Positions 1 to 9,032 of a stretch of DNA of 64,000 bases are shown in pieces. Numbering within the stretch: the first letter of the stretch is position 1; each line of letters starts with the position of its first letter. The stretch is taken from positions 353,209 through 417,208 of the forward strand of contig NZ_KB905156.1 of assembly GCF_000378605.1 (NCBI RefSeq). Reading direction: 5' to 3'. A model generated the notes under the pieces. It saw only the letters and a list, made by a program, of their open reading frames with translations. It was not told where the DNA came from and made no database searches. The position numbers and the translations under genes are program-made. This stretch comes from Thioalkalivibrio sp. ALJ21 (lineage in GTDB: Bacteria > Pseudomonadota > Gammaproteobacteria > Ectothiorhodospirales > Ectothiorhodospiraceae).

Positions 1-1077
1 GGGGCCAACCTGCAGGCGGCCTTCCAGAACCCCTGGATCATCGGCACGTTCGTGGCAATCTTCGTCGCGCTGGCGATGTCGATGTTCGGCTTCTACGAAC
101 TGCAGATGCCGGCCAGCGTGCAGAGCAAGCTGTCGCAGATCAGCAACCGCCAGGAAGGCGGCACCTACATGGGCGCCGGGATCATGGGCTTCCTGTCGGC
201 CCTGATCGTCGGTCCGTGCGTAACCGCGCCGCTGATTGGCGCCCTGCTCTACATCAGCCATACCGGTGACGCCGTCCTGGGCGGCATCGCCCTGTTCTCC
301 CTGAGCATGGGCATGGGCGCACCGCTGCTGGCGATCGGCACCTCGGCCGGCCGTCTGCTGCCGAAGGCCGGCCCGTGGATGGACACCATCAAGGCGGTAT
401 TCGGTGTGGGCCTGCTGGCGATCGGCATCTGGCTGCTTGAGCGGGTAATCCCCGGCGAGCTGGCGATGTTCCTGTGGGCCATTCTGCTGATCGTCACTGC
501 AGTGTACATGGGCGCGCTGCGCACCCTGCCGGAGGGAAGTTCGGGCTGGTACACGCTGTGGAAGGGCCTGGGTGTGGTCCTTCTGATCTACGGCGTCCTG
601 CTGATGCTGGGCGCGGCCACCGGCGGCAAGGACGTCTTCCGCCCGCTGGCCACGCTCAACCAGCCGACGATGACGGCCAGTGGCGAACGCTCTGGCCCCA
701 CAGAAATGGAGTTCACCTACATCGACAGCCTCGATGACCTGGAACGCGAGCTGGAACAGGCCCAGAACAACAACCAGCCGGTGTTCCTGGACTTCTATGC
801 CGACTGGTGCGTGGACTGTGTGCGCCTGGAACGGACGACCTTCCAGGACCAGCGCGTGATCAGTGCGATGGCGGACGTGCACCTGCTCAAGGTGGATGTG
901 ACCGACAACACCTCCGAGCACCGCAACCTGATGCGCGAGTTCAACCTGTTCGGGCCGCCCGCGATGATCTTCTGGGATTCCGACGGCAACGAGTTGCGCA
1001 ACTATCGCAACGTGGGCTACCTGAACGCCGACCGCTTCCTGGCCCATGTAGAAAATGCGCTCGGGGTGACGCCATGA
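1..1077 (+). CDS. dsbD: Thiol:disulfide interchange protein DsbD, C-terminal part (5' truncated by window)
   Basis: The reading frame is open from the first base, so the gene starts outside the window; 358 residues are visible. They contain several hydrophobic segments of the DsbD/CcdA transmembrane domain (including the GPCVTAPLIGALL stretch with its membrane cysteine), then a linker and a C-terminal periplasmic thioredoxin domain with the active site WCVDC near residue 270. DsbD carries electrons from cytoplasmic thioredoxin across the inner membrane to periplasmic thiol proteins. The stop codon overlaps the ATG of the TlpA-like lipoprotein by ATGA, so the two are probably co-translated and may be redox partners. 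A shorter CcdA-thioredoxin fusion cannot be excluded because the N-terminus is missing. Confidence 0.9.
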   Translation, partial: GANLQAAFQNPWIIGTFVAIFVALAMSMFGFYELQMPASVQSKLSQISNRQEGGTYMGAGIMGFLSALIVGPCVTAPLIGALLYISHTGDAVLGGIALFSLSMGMGAPLLAIGTSAGRLLPKAGPWMDTIKAVFGVGLLAIGIWLLERVIPGELAMFLWAILLIVTAVYMGALRTLPEGSSGWYTLWKGLGVVLLIYGVLLMLGAATGGKDVFRPLATLNQPTMTASGERSGPTEMEFTYIDSLDDLERELEQAQNNNQPVFLDFYADWCVDCVRLERTTFQDQRVISAMADVHLLKVDVTDNTSEHRNLMREFNLFGPPAMIFWDSDGNELRNYRNVGYLNADRFLAHVENALGVTP

Positions 1078-1640
1078 AGCATCGCTCGCACACATTTGGC
1101 TGGATCGCCCTTGCCGCCGCCGGTGCCCTCCTGCTGGCCGGCTGCGAGGAACCGACACCGGAAATGGATACCGCCGAGGCAAATGGGGGCGAAGCCGCGG
1201 AGGCCGCCGCCGAAGAGGCCCAGGGTGACCCCCGCATCGACTTCACCCTTCCAGATCTGGACGGTAACGACCGCCAGCTGAGCGAGTGGGATGGCGACCT
1301 GATCGTGCTCAACTTCTGGGCGACGTGGTGCCCGCCGTGCAAGAAAGAGATGCCGTTGTTCCAGGAGACCTGGGAAGAGCATCGGGACGATGGCTTCACC
1401 ATCGTCGCCGTCGCCGTGGACGAACTCAGCGCAACCCAGCACTTCGTCGATGACTTCGGGATCGAATTTCCGATCCTGATCGGCCAGGACGAGGCCGTGG
1501 AAGTCGGTCGCAAGTACGGAAACCGCATCGGCGCACTGCCCTACACGGTGCTGATCGACCGCGATGGCATTATCCGTGACACCCATCGCGGCGAGGTCGA
1601 GGAAGAAGACCTGCAGGCCTGGCTGGACGATTACCTCTAA
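1074..1640 (+). CDS. TlpA/ResA-like thioredoxin lipoprotein
   Basis: 188 residues. The N-terminus has a basic start, a hydrophobic segment and the lipobox LLAGC, with the lipidated cysteine at residue 24. A low-complexity Glu/Ala linker follows, then a TlpA-like thioredoxin fold with active site WCPPCK near residue 85 and the cis-proline region GALPYT. It is probably a membrane-anchored periplasmic thiol reductase in cytochrome c maturation or disulfide repair, fed by the DsbD encoded immediately upstream. The ATG at 1074 overlaps the dsbD stop; longer in-frame starts lie inside dsbD and would destroy the signal peptide. Its stop overlaps the stop of the convergent kinase gene. Confidence 0.88.
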   Translation: MKHRSHTFGWIALAAAGALLLAGCEEPTPEMDTAEANGGEAAEAAAEEAQGDPRIDFTLPDLDGNDRQLSEWDGDLIVLNFWATWCPPCKKEMPLFQETWEEHRDDGFTIVAVAVDELSATQHFVDDFGIEFPILIGQDEAVEVGRKYGNRIGALPYTVLIDRDGIIRDTHRGEVEEEDLQAWLDDYL

Positions 1641-2515
1641 GGGCGTGCGACGGCAGCGGCGGCCAGGCCATCGAATCCCGCCTGCTGGAGCTTGCATTCC
1701 GCCAGGCGCACGGCCGCCACGAGCGCCTGTTCGGGGGGCTCGCCCGAGACCAGTGCATTGATCAGCCCGGCATTGAAGGTATCGCCAGCTCCCACGCTGT
1801 CGACGACACGCAAACCCGGGGTGGGCGCGCAATAGACCTGTAGTTCATCCTGTGCGAGCCAGGCCCCCTCGGCTCCGGCCGTCACGGTCACGATACGCCC
1901 GGGGTAACGGCGGGCCAGTTCGGCCGCGGCCTCGTCAGGGCGTGCCGCAATTCCCTGCGCCCAGTCCCGCGACAGCATCAGGACATCGGCCCACTCGAGA
2001 CACGCCTCCAGACCCGGGCGTCGCTTCTCCAGTTCCAGTGAGATCGGTTGGTCCGTCACGGCTTCACGGACCCGGGGCAGGACCGTTCGCAGGGTCTCTG
2101 GCTGGCGTCCCTCGAAATGCAGCCAGTCGTACTCCTCCCACGCGATCCGCCGCAGATCGGCTGCACTGAGCTCGGGCAGGTCACGGTGGTGCACGATGGT
2201 ACGGCTACCCGAGTCGCGCGAACGCAGGATATGGGATGTCGGGGTCGCGCCCGGATATCGCGCACAGGCGGCGGTATCGACGCCGCGCGCCACGAGGCGT
2301 TCGCGCAGCCAGTCGCCTGACCCATCCTCCGCAAACACGGCAGCAAGGGCCGCACGATGACCGAACTGCGCGAGGATGCAGGCCGTGTTGGTCGCGTTGC
2401 CCCCCGGCTGAGAGGAGCTGGCCAGGGCGCGAATCTCTGCGTCCTCACATGGATAGCACTCGACGTCCAGGTTGTGGTCCAGGGTTGCGATGCCCGTTGT
2501 CAGGATGCGCGCCAT
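1637..2515 (-). CDS. PfkB-family sugar kinase, ketohexokinase-like
   Basis: 292 residues. The N-terminal GGNATNTA substrate-binding motif (near residue 38) and the C-terminal GAGDTFNAG motif with the catalytic Asp (near residue 246) identify a ribokinase/PfkB-fold kinase. The stretches DLPELSA and WLHFEGR resemble ketohexokinases more than ribokinase or 1-phosphofructokinase, so fructose or a related ketose is a plausible substrate; the specificity is inference. The gene converges on the TlpA gene and their stop codons overlap (TAG at 1637-1639 on the minus strand, TAA at 1638-1640 on the plus strand). The ATG at 2515 has a weak GAGAG ribosome site. Confidence 0.82.
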   Translation of the reverse strand: MARILTTGIATLDHNLDVECYPCEDAEIRALASSSQPGGNATNTACILAQFGHRAALAAVFAEDGSGDWLRERLVARGVDTAACARYPGATPTSHILRSRDSGSRTIVHHRDLPELSAADLRRIAWEEYDWLHFEGRQPETLRTVLPRVREAVTDQPISLELEKRRPGLEACLEWADVLMLSRDWAQGIAARPDEAAAELARRYPGRIVTVTAGAEGAWLAQDELQVYCAPTPGLRVVDSVGAGDTFNAGLINALVSGEPPEQALVAAVRLAECKLQQAGFDGLAAAAVARP

Positions 2516-2630
2516 GTTGCTCTCGTCATTCGACCGGGCTGTATTGTGCGGGCCTCGAGGCCCGGCGTCATCCGCGACATCCCGACGACAGCCTGCGACA
2601 ATGTGGCCTCACCCGATCACGACGAGTGGC

Positions 2631-3041
2631 ATGGCAACCTTCCCCTCCCCGGAAACCGCCGAGGCGGCGTTCTACGAGGCCTTTCAGGCAGGCGACTCCG
2701 ACGCCATGCGCACGATCTGGCTGGACAGCCCCGAATGCGTTTGTATTCACCCCGGGGGCGAGCGCCTGCTTGGGACCGATGTCATCCTCGAGAGCTGGGA
2801 CGACATCCTGCCGAACATGCGTGGCGTCGTGATCCACCGCACCGAGCTGAACGTCATCCCGGGGCAAGACCTGGTGATCCACACCCTGCGCGAAAACCTC
2901 TACGTCAGCGGCGAACGCCGCGGCGTGATGCTGGCCACGAATGGTTACCGCCTCGAGGGCGAGGGCTGGCGGATGTTCCTGCATCATGCCAGCCCCGACC
3001 CGGACCCACCGCCGACCTGGGATACGGGACGGGTGCACTGA
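2631..3041 (+). CDS. NTF2-like/SnoaL-like protein, first of a tandem pair
   Basis: 136 residues from the ATG at 2631, which has a GAG ribosome site; an earlier ATG at 2601 lacks one. The pattern (ETAEAAFYEAFQAGD, CIHPGGERLLG, a late W-R-M-F-L-H-H strand) is that of the NTF2-like superfamily, single-domain cone-shaped folds often annotated SnoaL-like or DUF4440. No catalytic residues can be assigned. Its stop overlaps the start of the next gene (TGATG), so the pair is likely translationally coupled. The two products share the AFYEAF/YYEAF, VCIHPG/VCVHPG and HHAS patterns, which points to an old tandem duplication or a heterodimer. Confidence 0.72.
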   Translation: MATFPSPETAEAAFYEAFQAGDSDAMRTIWLDSPECVCIHPGGERLLGTDVILESWDDILPNMRGVVIHRTELNVIPGQDLVIHTLRENLYVSGERRGVMLATNGYRLEGEGWRMFLHHASPDPDPPPTWDTGRVH

Positions 3042-3478
3042 TGGGCGGGGCGAGCGACGAATGCCTGATGGCCTACTACGAGGCCTTTCGTGCCGCAGAC
3101 ATCGAGCGGATGATGCGGTTATGGGCAGAACGCCCGGATATCGTCTGCGTGCACCCGGGCAGCCCTCGGGCCCATCGCGGGGTTTCCGAGGTAATGGAGA
3201 GCTGGCTGCTGGTATTCGCACGCGAGCTGAACATCGGGATCGAGCCGCGCATCGTCGGGCGCCAGGAAACGACCGAAAGCCTGAGTCTCGTGATCGAGGA
3301 GGCGATTACCCGTCCCGGTGATGTCGCGGCCACCGGGACCATCCTGATCAGCCAGACCTGGCGCCGCAGTGGCAATGGCTGGCGGCTCCAGTTTCACCAC
3401 GCCTCGCACGGACGCCGTGCCCCACCCTCGCAGCAGGGGATGTTCGTACCGGATGGGGGCGGCTCCACCCGGCACTGA
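3041..3478 (+). CDS. NTF2-like/SnoaL-like protein, second of a tandem pair
   Basis: 145 residues, beginning MGGASDECLMAYYEAF. The same NTF2-like signatures are present as in the upstream gene (acidic helix, CVHPGSPRAHRG loop, WRLQFHHASHG terminal strand), but sequence identity is low. The start ATG shares its A with the upstream TGA stop. The C-terminal tail is Gly/Ser rich. The gene converges on aroK with a 27-bp gap. Function unknown; members of this superfamily may be enzymes or small-ligand binding proteins. Confidence 0.7.
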   Translation: MGGASDECLMAYYEAFRAADIERMMRLWAERPDIVCVHPGSPRAHRGVSEVMESWLLVFARELNIGIEPRIVGRQETTESLSLVIEEAITRPGDVAATGTILISQTWRRSGNGWRLQFHHASHGRRAPPSQQGMFVPDGGGSTRH

Positions 3479-3505
3479 CGGACAAGCGGCCCTGGCGCGA
3501 GAAAT

Positions 3506-4048
3506 TCAGCCCTCCGAGCGGGGCTGGCACAGATCCGGGCGTTGGACCTTCAGGGCATCACAGACCCCGCGAACGGCATCGCGTACGCGTCGCCCCCGCC
3601 CCTCCAGCGTCATACTCGCAATCTCCCGATAAAGCGGATCACGGCGCTCGAACAGCTCCTGAAGCTTGGCCCGTGGGTCTGCCACCTCGTTCAGCAGGGG
3701 GCGTTTGCGATTGCGGCGCGTACGCCGGAACTGCTCGTCCACCGGGACGCGCAGGTAGATCACGAAGTGCTGACTCAAGAGATCGCGATTCTCCGGGCGC
3801 TCGACGATCCCGCCGCCCGTGGCGATGACCACTCCATCGCGCTCCAGCAGCGATTGCAGCATCGCCGACTCGCGCTTGCGAAAACCCGCCTCGCCCTCGA
3901 ACTCGAAGATCGTGGGGATATCCACGCCGGTACGCCGCTGGATCTCCTGATCGGTATCGAAGAACGGGCGCCGCAACAGCCCCGCCAGCCCGCGCCCAAT
4001 CGTGCTTTTGCCGGCCCCCATGGGCCCTACCAGGACAATGTTCTGCAT
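3506..4048 (-). CDS. aroK: Shikimate kinase
   Basis: 180 residues. Walker A GPMGAGKST near residue 8, a shikimate-binding FFDTDQEI segment, FRKRES and the ATGGGIV loop are all diagnostic of AroK, which phosphorylates shikimate with ATP in the chorismate pathway. The ATG at 4048 gives the usual AroK N-terminus MQNIVLVG; an upstream TTG at 4078 would add ten residues and is less likely. In most relatives aroK is followed directly by aroB. Here aroB lies 12 kb away on the other strand and two NTF2-like genes occupy the downstream position. A terminator-like hairpin separates it from pilQ. Confidence 0.93.
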   Translation of the reverse strand: MQNIVLVGPMGAGKSTIGRGLAGLLRRPFFDTDQEIQRRTGVDIPTIFEFEGEAGFRKRESAMLQSLLERDGVVIATGGGIVERPENRDLLSQHFVIYLRVPVDEQFRRTRRNRKRPLLNEVADPRAKLQELFERRDPLYREIASMTLEGRGRRVRDAVRGVCDALKVQRPDLCQPRSEG

Positions 4049-4081
4049 GGCGGCAAGGCTACTGGCCTCGCTGGACAAAGA

Positions 4082-4106
4082 AAAGCCGGGGACAGGCCCC
4101 GGCTTT
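4082..4106 (-). terminator. Rho-independent terminator-like hairpin between pilQ and aroK
   Basis: A perfect 10-bp stem (AAAGCCGGGG paired with CCCCGGCTTT) with a 5-base loop. On the minus strand it is followed by a T-rich run (TTTTCTTT). It sits 24 bp after the pilQ stop and 34 bp before the aroK ATG. It should terminate or attenuate transcription of pilMNOPQ before aroK; partial read-through would still be needed if aroK has no promoter of its own. Confidence 0.75.
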
Positions 4107-4129
4107 CTCTGCCAATGCGCATTTCGTGG

Positions 4130-6211
4130 TCAGTCGAGAACGCGCGGCGTCACGAAGATGAGCAACTCCGCCTTGGTGTTCTGGGTCGAACGATTGCGGA
4201 AGAGATTGCCCAGGAACGGGATATCGCCGAAGAACGGAACCTTCTCGAGGTTGGTACGGCTGTCGATCTCGTAGACGCCACCGAGCACAACCGTCTCGCC
4301 GTTACCGACGAACACCTGGGTCTGGACTTCGCGCTTGTTGATCCCCGGCACACCCAGCACCTCGCGCTGACTGGGCTCGTCCTTGGTCACGTTGATATCC
4401 AGGATTACGTTACCGTTCGGCGTGATTTGCGGCGTCACCTCGGTGGACAGCACCGCCTCGATAAACTGGGTAGAGGTGGCACCGGAGGCGGTGGCCTCCT
4501 GATACGGGATCTCCTCACCCTGCTTGATGGACGCCGTTTGGCCGTTGGCCGTGATCACACGCGGACTGGAGATGATCTCCCCGCGGCCCTCGACCTGCAG
4601 GGCCGACAGCTCGAGATCAAGCAGTACTCCGCTACGCAGGATACTGATCCCGGCCTGCCCCGCGTTGCCACTGGCGGGCAGCGAGCTGTTCAGGCGATCG
4701 CCAATCGCGATACCCCCAACCCCCGCCGTTGTTGCGTCACGGGCCGCATCTGCACCCTCGATGGAACCCGCGCCACCCATGCGAGTCCGGCGATCCCCTC
4801 GTGTCCCGGAGATGCCGAAGCGTGCCCCCAGTTCGCGGTTGAAGGTGTCCTCCGCGATCACGATGCGGGTCTCGATCAGCACCTGCTGCACGGGCACGTC
4901 GAGGGTCTGCACCAGACGCCGCACATCCTCGATACGGTTCTGGGTGTCCTGCACCAGCAGGGTGTTGGTGCGGCTGTCGATGGTGATGCTGCCGCGATCG
5001 GACAGGAACTGGCCGGTCTCGTCGCCACGGATCAGGGAAGCGATCTGCTCGGCCTGGGCAAAGTTGATCTGCACGAACTCGGTGCGCAACGGCTCCAGTT
5101 CCTGGCGATCGCGCTGCGCCTCCAGCTCCAGGCGTTCGCGCGCCGCAATCTCTTCGCTTGGGGCCACGTAGAGCACGTTGCCGTCCATACGCTTGTCGAG
5201 CCCGCGGGAGCGCAGAATGATATCCAGCGCCTGATCCCAGGGGACGTTGTTCAGGCGCAAGGTGATATTGCCACCCACGGTATCGCTGACCACGATATTG
5301 AGATCAGTAAAGTCAGCCAGCAGCTGCAGGACCGAACGCACCTCGATATCCTGGAAATTCAGTGACAGGCGCTCGCCCTCGAACTGCTCCTCCTCGCGGC
5401 GCCGCGCCTCGCGTTCCGCCTCGGTAATCGGCGCCACCTCCAGCACAAAACGGCGATCGCTCTGATAGGAGAGGACTTCGTATTCGCCATGCGCGCCCAC
5501 TTCCATGCGCACACGCTCGCGCTCGGCCACGGTGTCGATGGTGCGGACCGGTGTGGCGAAATCGAGCACGTCCAGTCGGCGCTCCAGGGATTCGTCCACG
5601 CGAGCGCGCGGGAACGTCAGCTCAACCTTGCCCGCCTGCTCGCGCACATTGACCTCGGCCCCCGAGCGCGACAGGTCGATCTCGACTCGGCCTTCGCCCT
5701 CGGAACCGCGACGAAAATCGATGCCGGTAATCTCGACCGGGCGCGCGCTGCGCGTCGCCCGTTCGGAGGGCTCGCCGGCCCGATCGACCACCTGCTGGAC
5801 ATCGCTGTCGGCCTCGGAAACCCCGCGGCCCAGCGTCAGGATCAGGTTGTTGCCTTCGACCCGGGTCTGGTACTCGGAGGGCTGGGTCAGGTTCAGCACC
5901 ACGCGCGTGCGATCACCGGATTCGACCGCCGTGGCGGTCAGCAGCGGGCCCACATTGAGGTCCGTCTCGCGGCTGCGCAGCGCATTGCCAGCATCCGGCA
6001 GGTCCAGTGCGATACGCGGCGGGGAGTCGATGGCAAAGGCCCGCACGTCTTCGGGCGGAGTCCCGGAAAAGCGCAGATTCACCTGCACCCGGTCACCGCT
6101 AATGCTGGCCGCCCGAATCTCTTCCAGTTCGGTCGCCGCCACCCCCTGCGAAACCATGAACAGCAAAGCCGCCATCACGGTGCCCGCCAGCGCGCGCATG
6201 GAAGAACCCAT
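4130..6211 (-). CDS. pilQ: Type IV pilus secretin PilQ
   Basis: 693 residues from the ATG at 6211, which has an AGGGGA ribosome site 7 bases upstream; longer frames begin inside pilP. A Sec signal peptide ends at about SQGVAA. It is followed by two AMIN domains that bind peptidoglycan, an STN/secretin N0 domain around residue 290 (LNFQDIEVRSVLQLLADF), a secretin N1 domain, and the C-terminal secretin pore with VPFFGDIPFLGNLFR and the terminal LLIFVTPRVLD. It forms the outer-membrane channel for the pilus fibre. It is the last gene of pilMNOPQ. Confidence 0.96.
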   Translation of the reverse strand: MGSSMRALAGTVMAALLFMVSQGVAATELEEIRAASISGDRVQVNLRFSGTPPEDVRAFAIDSPPRIALDLPDAGNALRSRETDLNVGPLLTATAVESGDRTRVVLNLTQPSEYQTRVEGNNLILTLGRGVSEADSDVQQVVDRAGEPSERATRSARPVEITGIDFRRGSEGEGRVEIDLSRSGAEVNVREQAGKVELTFPRARVDESLERRLDVLDFATPVRTIDTVAERERVRMEVGAHGEYEVLSYQSDRRFVLEVAPITEAEREARRREEEQFEGERLSLNFQDIEVRSVLQLLADFTDLNIVVSDTVGGNITLRLNNVPWDQALDIILRSRGLDKRMDGNVLYVAPSEEIAARERLELEAQRDRQELEPLRTEFVQINFAQAEQIASLIRGDETGQFLSDRGSITIDSRTNTLLVQDTQNRIEDVRRLVQTLDVPVQQVLIETRIVIAEDTFNRELGARFGISGTRGDRRTRMGGAGSIEGADAARDATTAGVGGIAIGDRLNSSLPASGNAGQAGISILRSGVLLDLELSALQVEGRGEIISSPRVITANGQTASIKQGEEIPYQEATASGATSTQFIEAVLSTEVTPQITPNGNVILDINVTKDEPSQREVLGVPGINKREVQTQVFVGNGETVVLGGVYEIDSRTNLEKVPFFGDIPFLGNLFRNRSTQNTKAELLIFVTPRVLD

Positions 6212-6281
6212 GTGTAATCCCCTGTAGTTGTTGCCGGTCTTGCGGCCCATTCGGTTCATCATTGTTCTGCTCCCCCAACCG

Positions 6282-6824
6282 CTAGTCGGCCAGCGCCACG
6301 GAGTTTTCGCGTTCCACGTACCCGCCGAAGGCATCCGGGACCACCTCGACCAGCTTCACCCGGGTAGCCGTGATCTCGACGATACGGCCGTGGTTTTCGC
6401 CCATGTAATTGCCAACCGTCACGCGCTGAATACCCCGATCGGGGGTACGGACCAGGGCATAACGCACCTCGTCCTGCTCCAGCGATCCCACCATGCGCAG
6501 GGAATCCAGCGGGAAGCTCTCGAGGAATTCGCGGGGGCGATCCGGGTCCACCTCGGCGTCGCCGGGCTCGCCCTGGGCTGCCGCCAGCTCGGGCTGCGCA
6601 ATCACGGAGGAATCGAACGGGGAGCGGGTATGCCCCGGATACAGGTAGGGCTCGTGCGGCTCCAGCGTCGGGATCGGGTCGATACCGCTGCCCGGACGCT
6701 CATTGATCTCCGCGATATAGCGCTCCAGGTCGCTCTTGTCCGGGGCGCAACCTGACAACCCGAATGTGGCCACCAGGCCCAGCGCAAGGGCCGCACCCAG
6801 GGATCGCTGTGCAGGGTTCCGCAT
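6282..6824 (-). CDS. pilP: Type IV pilus assembly lipoprotein PilP
   Basis: 180 residues. The lipobox LSGC places the lipidated cysteine at residue 26; the PilP hallmark of a disordered, Pro-rich linker (PIPTLEPHEPYLYPGH) precedes a small C-terminal beta domain with VRTPDRGIQRVTVGNYMG. PilP sits on the inner membrane and connects the PilN/PilO dimer with the secretin PilQ. Its ATG overlaps the pilO stop (ATGA). Confidence 0.94.
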   Translation of the reverse strand: MRNPAQRSLGAALALGLVATFGLSGCAPDKSDLERYIAEINERPGSGIDPIPTLEPHEPYLYPGHTRSPFDSSVIAQPELAAAQGEPGDAEVDPDRPREFLESFPLDSLRMVGSLEQDEVRYALVRTPDRGIQRVTVGNYMGENHGRIVEITATRVKLVEVVPDAFGGYVERENSVALAD

Positions 6825-7405
6825 CAGTGGTCCTCCAGGTAGCGGTAGGTACGCGCAGTGGCGTCCATCAGCAGATCGTTATCGGAATTGCCCCGACGAA
6901 TGTGCATGTCGTGCATGGTGACGACGCGCGGGAGCGCCGAGGTCCCGCTGACGAATTCGGCCAGATCCTCGTAGTCGCCACGCACCCGCAGACGAATCGG
7001 CACCTCGGCATAGAAGTCCCGTCGGTTTTCGCCGCGCGGCTCGAACAGCTCGATCTCGAGCCCGGCCTGCAAGCCGGTCTGCGAGATATCCACCAGCAGG
7101 CTGGGGATCTCGGCGCTGCTCGGCAAAAGCTCCAGCAACGAGGCGAACATGCGCTCCATCTCTTCGAGCTGTTCCTCGTAGGCCTCGAGATTCGCGGCTC
7201 GCTCCTGCTTGTCCTCGAATTCGGCGCGCAGTTGCACCTCGCGATTTTCGGCGCGTTCCAGGTCGGTGCGCTGATCGCCGATGAAGAAGTAATAGGACAG
7301 CCCCAGGATGACCAGAACGATGACGATCAGGATCAGCGCCTTTACGGCCCAGGACGCCTCGCCAATGTTATTGAAGTCGATCTCGTTGAGTTCCTTGATA
7401 TTCAT
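6824..7405 (-). CDS. pilO: Type IV pilus inner-membrane protein PilO
   Basis: 193 residues. A short cytoplasmic N-terminus (MNIKELNEIDFNNIGE) is followed by one membrane helix around residues 22-45, a coiled coil rich in Glu/Arg, and a ferredoxin-like periplasmic domain. This architecture and the order pilM-N-O-P identify PilO, which pairs with PilN to form the alignment complex. It overlaps pilN by one base and pilP by one base of start/stop sharing. Confidence 0.94.
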   Translation of the reverse strand: MNIKELNEIDFNNIGEASWAVKALILIVIVLVILGLSYYFFIGDQRTDLERAENREVQLRAEFEDKQERAANLEAYEEQLEEMERMFASLLELLPSSAEIPSLLVDISQTGLQAGLEIELFEPRGENRRDFYAEVPIRLRVRGDYEDLAEFVSGTSALPRVVTMHDMHIRRGNSDNDLLMDATARTYRYLEDH

Positions 7406-7968
7406 CAGGAATCCTCCTCGACATCCGAAGGCCGTGTCTGATTGGCGTCGAGGCGGAAGTCACGCACCTGCAGGCTGCCGTCTTCACGTGTCTCGATGAT
7501 CTGCAGGTTGGAATCGGCCAGCCACGGCGAGGCGTCGATGCGCCGCATCAGCGTCGAGATCCGGGTGTTGGATTCGGCACGCCCGGTCAGGCGAATGCGT
7601 TCGCCCTCCTGGCGCACCTCGTTGAGATAGGTGCCGTCCGGCAACGTCTCCACCAGCTGATCGAACAGGTGCACGGCCTCGGGGCGGCGCGCCTGCAAGG
7701 TCTGAATCACTTCCATGCGCGCGATCAGGGCCTGGCGCTGCTCGTCCAGATCGCGGATGCGCGCAATCTTGCGGTCCAGCTCGCGGATCTCGCTCTCCAG
7801 CATCTGGTTACGTGACTGTTGATGGTCGATCAGCGCGCTCATAAAGGTATGCGCGCCGAAAGCCAGCAACACGCCGACCACGACCGCGCCACCCACGGCG
7901 CCAAAGAATTGCTTGCGCCGCTGCTCGCGGGCCTTCTCGCGCCAGGGGAGGAGGTTGATGTAGATCAT
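7405..7968 (-). CDS. pilN: Type IV pilus inner-membrane protein PilN
   Basis: 187 residues. The N-terminal INLLPWREKAREQR motif is the conserved PilN peptide that docks into the groove of cytoplasmic PilM. One membrane helix (about residues 23-43) and a coiled coil follow, then a periplasmic domain. It overlaps pilM by four bases (ATGA), which indicates coupled translation. Confidence 0.95.
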   Translation of the reverse strand: MIYINLLPWREKAREQRRKQFFGAVGGAVVVGVLLAFGAHTFMSALIDHQQSRNQMLESEIRELDRKIARIRDLDEQRQALIARMEVIQTLQARRPEAVHLFDQLVETLPDGTYLNEVRQEGERIRLTGRAESNTRISTLMRRIDASPWLADSNLQIIETREDGSLQVRDFRLDANQTRPSDVEEDS

Positions 7969-9032
7969 CCGGCGTACCCCCTGATGGCCAGGCCACAGGC
8001 CGTAAGCAGCGCGGGGGCGTCATTGGCGAAGCGCTGCTGATTCACCCGGCGGGAAAGCGCCATGCCGCGAAACGGGTTGGCGACGGACACCGGGGTCCCG
8101 GAGCTTTCCTCGAGCATCTCGTCGACACCCGCGATCGCGGCACAGCCGCCACCCAGCAGGATGTGGTCGATCGAGTCCTGCGGGCGCGTCACGTAGAAGT
8201 ACTGCAGCAGACGCTGGATCTGATCCATCATCGTCTGCTTGAATGGCTCGAGGATGTTGCTGACGTAGTCGGCCGGAAGGTCGCCGCTCATCTTGGCGGA
8301 GCCGGCCTCCTGATAGTTCATGCTGTAGCGGCGCATGATCTCCTCGGTCAGCATGCGGCCGCCAAAATTCTGCTCGCGGGTATAGATCACGCCCTCGGTC
8401 TGGCTGACGACATAGACCGCCGTCACCGAGGAGCCGACGTCCACAATCGCGACGATGGGCTTGTTCTCGCGATCGGGGATCTGCTCGACCAGGCGTTCGG
8501 AGGCGTGCTCGATCGCGTAGGCCTCGACATCCACCAGCTCGGGGGTGAGCTTGGCGGACTCGGCGATCGCCACACGCGATTCGACATTCTCGCGCCGCGA
8601 GGCGACGACCAGAACGTCAACGAGCTGGGGATTCTTTTCGTTGGTGCCGAGGACCTGAAAGTCGAGATTGACCTCTTCCAGGGTGTAGGGGATGTACTGA
8701 TCGGCCTCGACGAAGACCTGGCCCTCGAGCTCGGTGTCGCTGAGCGTGGCCGACATCTGGATGGTCTTGGTAATGACGGCCGAAGACGGCACGGCCATCG
8801 CACAGTGCTTGAGCTTTGTGCCGGAACGCTTGACCGCGCGGGCGAGCGCGTTCCCCACCGCCTCGGTGTCCTGGCAGACCTTGTCCACCATCACACCATC
8901 CGGCAGCGGCTCCACCGCAAAGGCCTCAACCCGGTAGCCCTTGCCCTGCCGAGCCAGCTCCAGCACCTTCACGGCGGCGGAGCTGACATCCACGCCCAGC
9001 AGTCCCTGCTTGCTCTTTCCGAGACTCAGCAC
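7965..9032 (-). CDS. pilM: Type IV pilus assembly ATPase-like protein PilM
   Basis: 355 residues from the GTG at 9032, placed 5 bases after an AGGGGG ribosome site; a TTG at 9053 lies upstream without one. PilM has an actin/FtsA-like fold. The phosphate-binding segments GVDVSSAAVKVLEL (N-terminal), IVDVGSSVTAVYVV and LLGGGCAAIAGVDEML are visible. It is cytoplasmic and recruits PilN and the motor ATPases to the pilus base. First gene of pilMNOPQ, divergent from mrcA as in Pseudomonas. Confidence 0.95.
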   Translation of the reverse strand: MLSLGKSKQGLLGVDVSSAAVKVLELARQGKGYRVEAFAVEPLPDGVMVDKVCQDTEAVGNALARAVKRSGTKLKHCAMAVPSSAVITKTIQMSATLSDTELEGQVFVEADQYIPYTLEEVNLDFQVLGTNEKNPQLVDVLVVASRRENVESRVAIAESAKLTPELVDVEAYAIEHASERLVEQIPDRENKPIVAIVDVGSSVTAVYVVSQTEGVIYTREQNFGGRMLTEEIMRRYSMNYQEAGSAKMSGDLPADYVSNILEPFKQTMMDQIQRLLQYFYVTRPQDSIDHILLGGGCAAIAGVDEMLEESSGTPVSVANPFRGMALSRRVNQQRFANDAPALLTACGLAIRGYAG

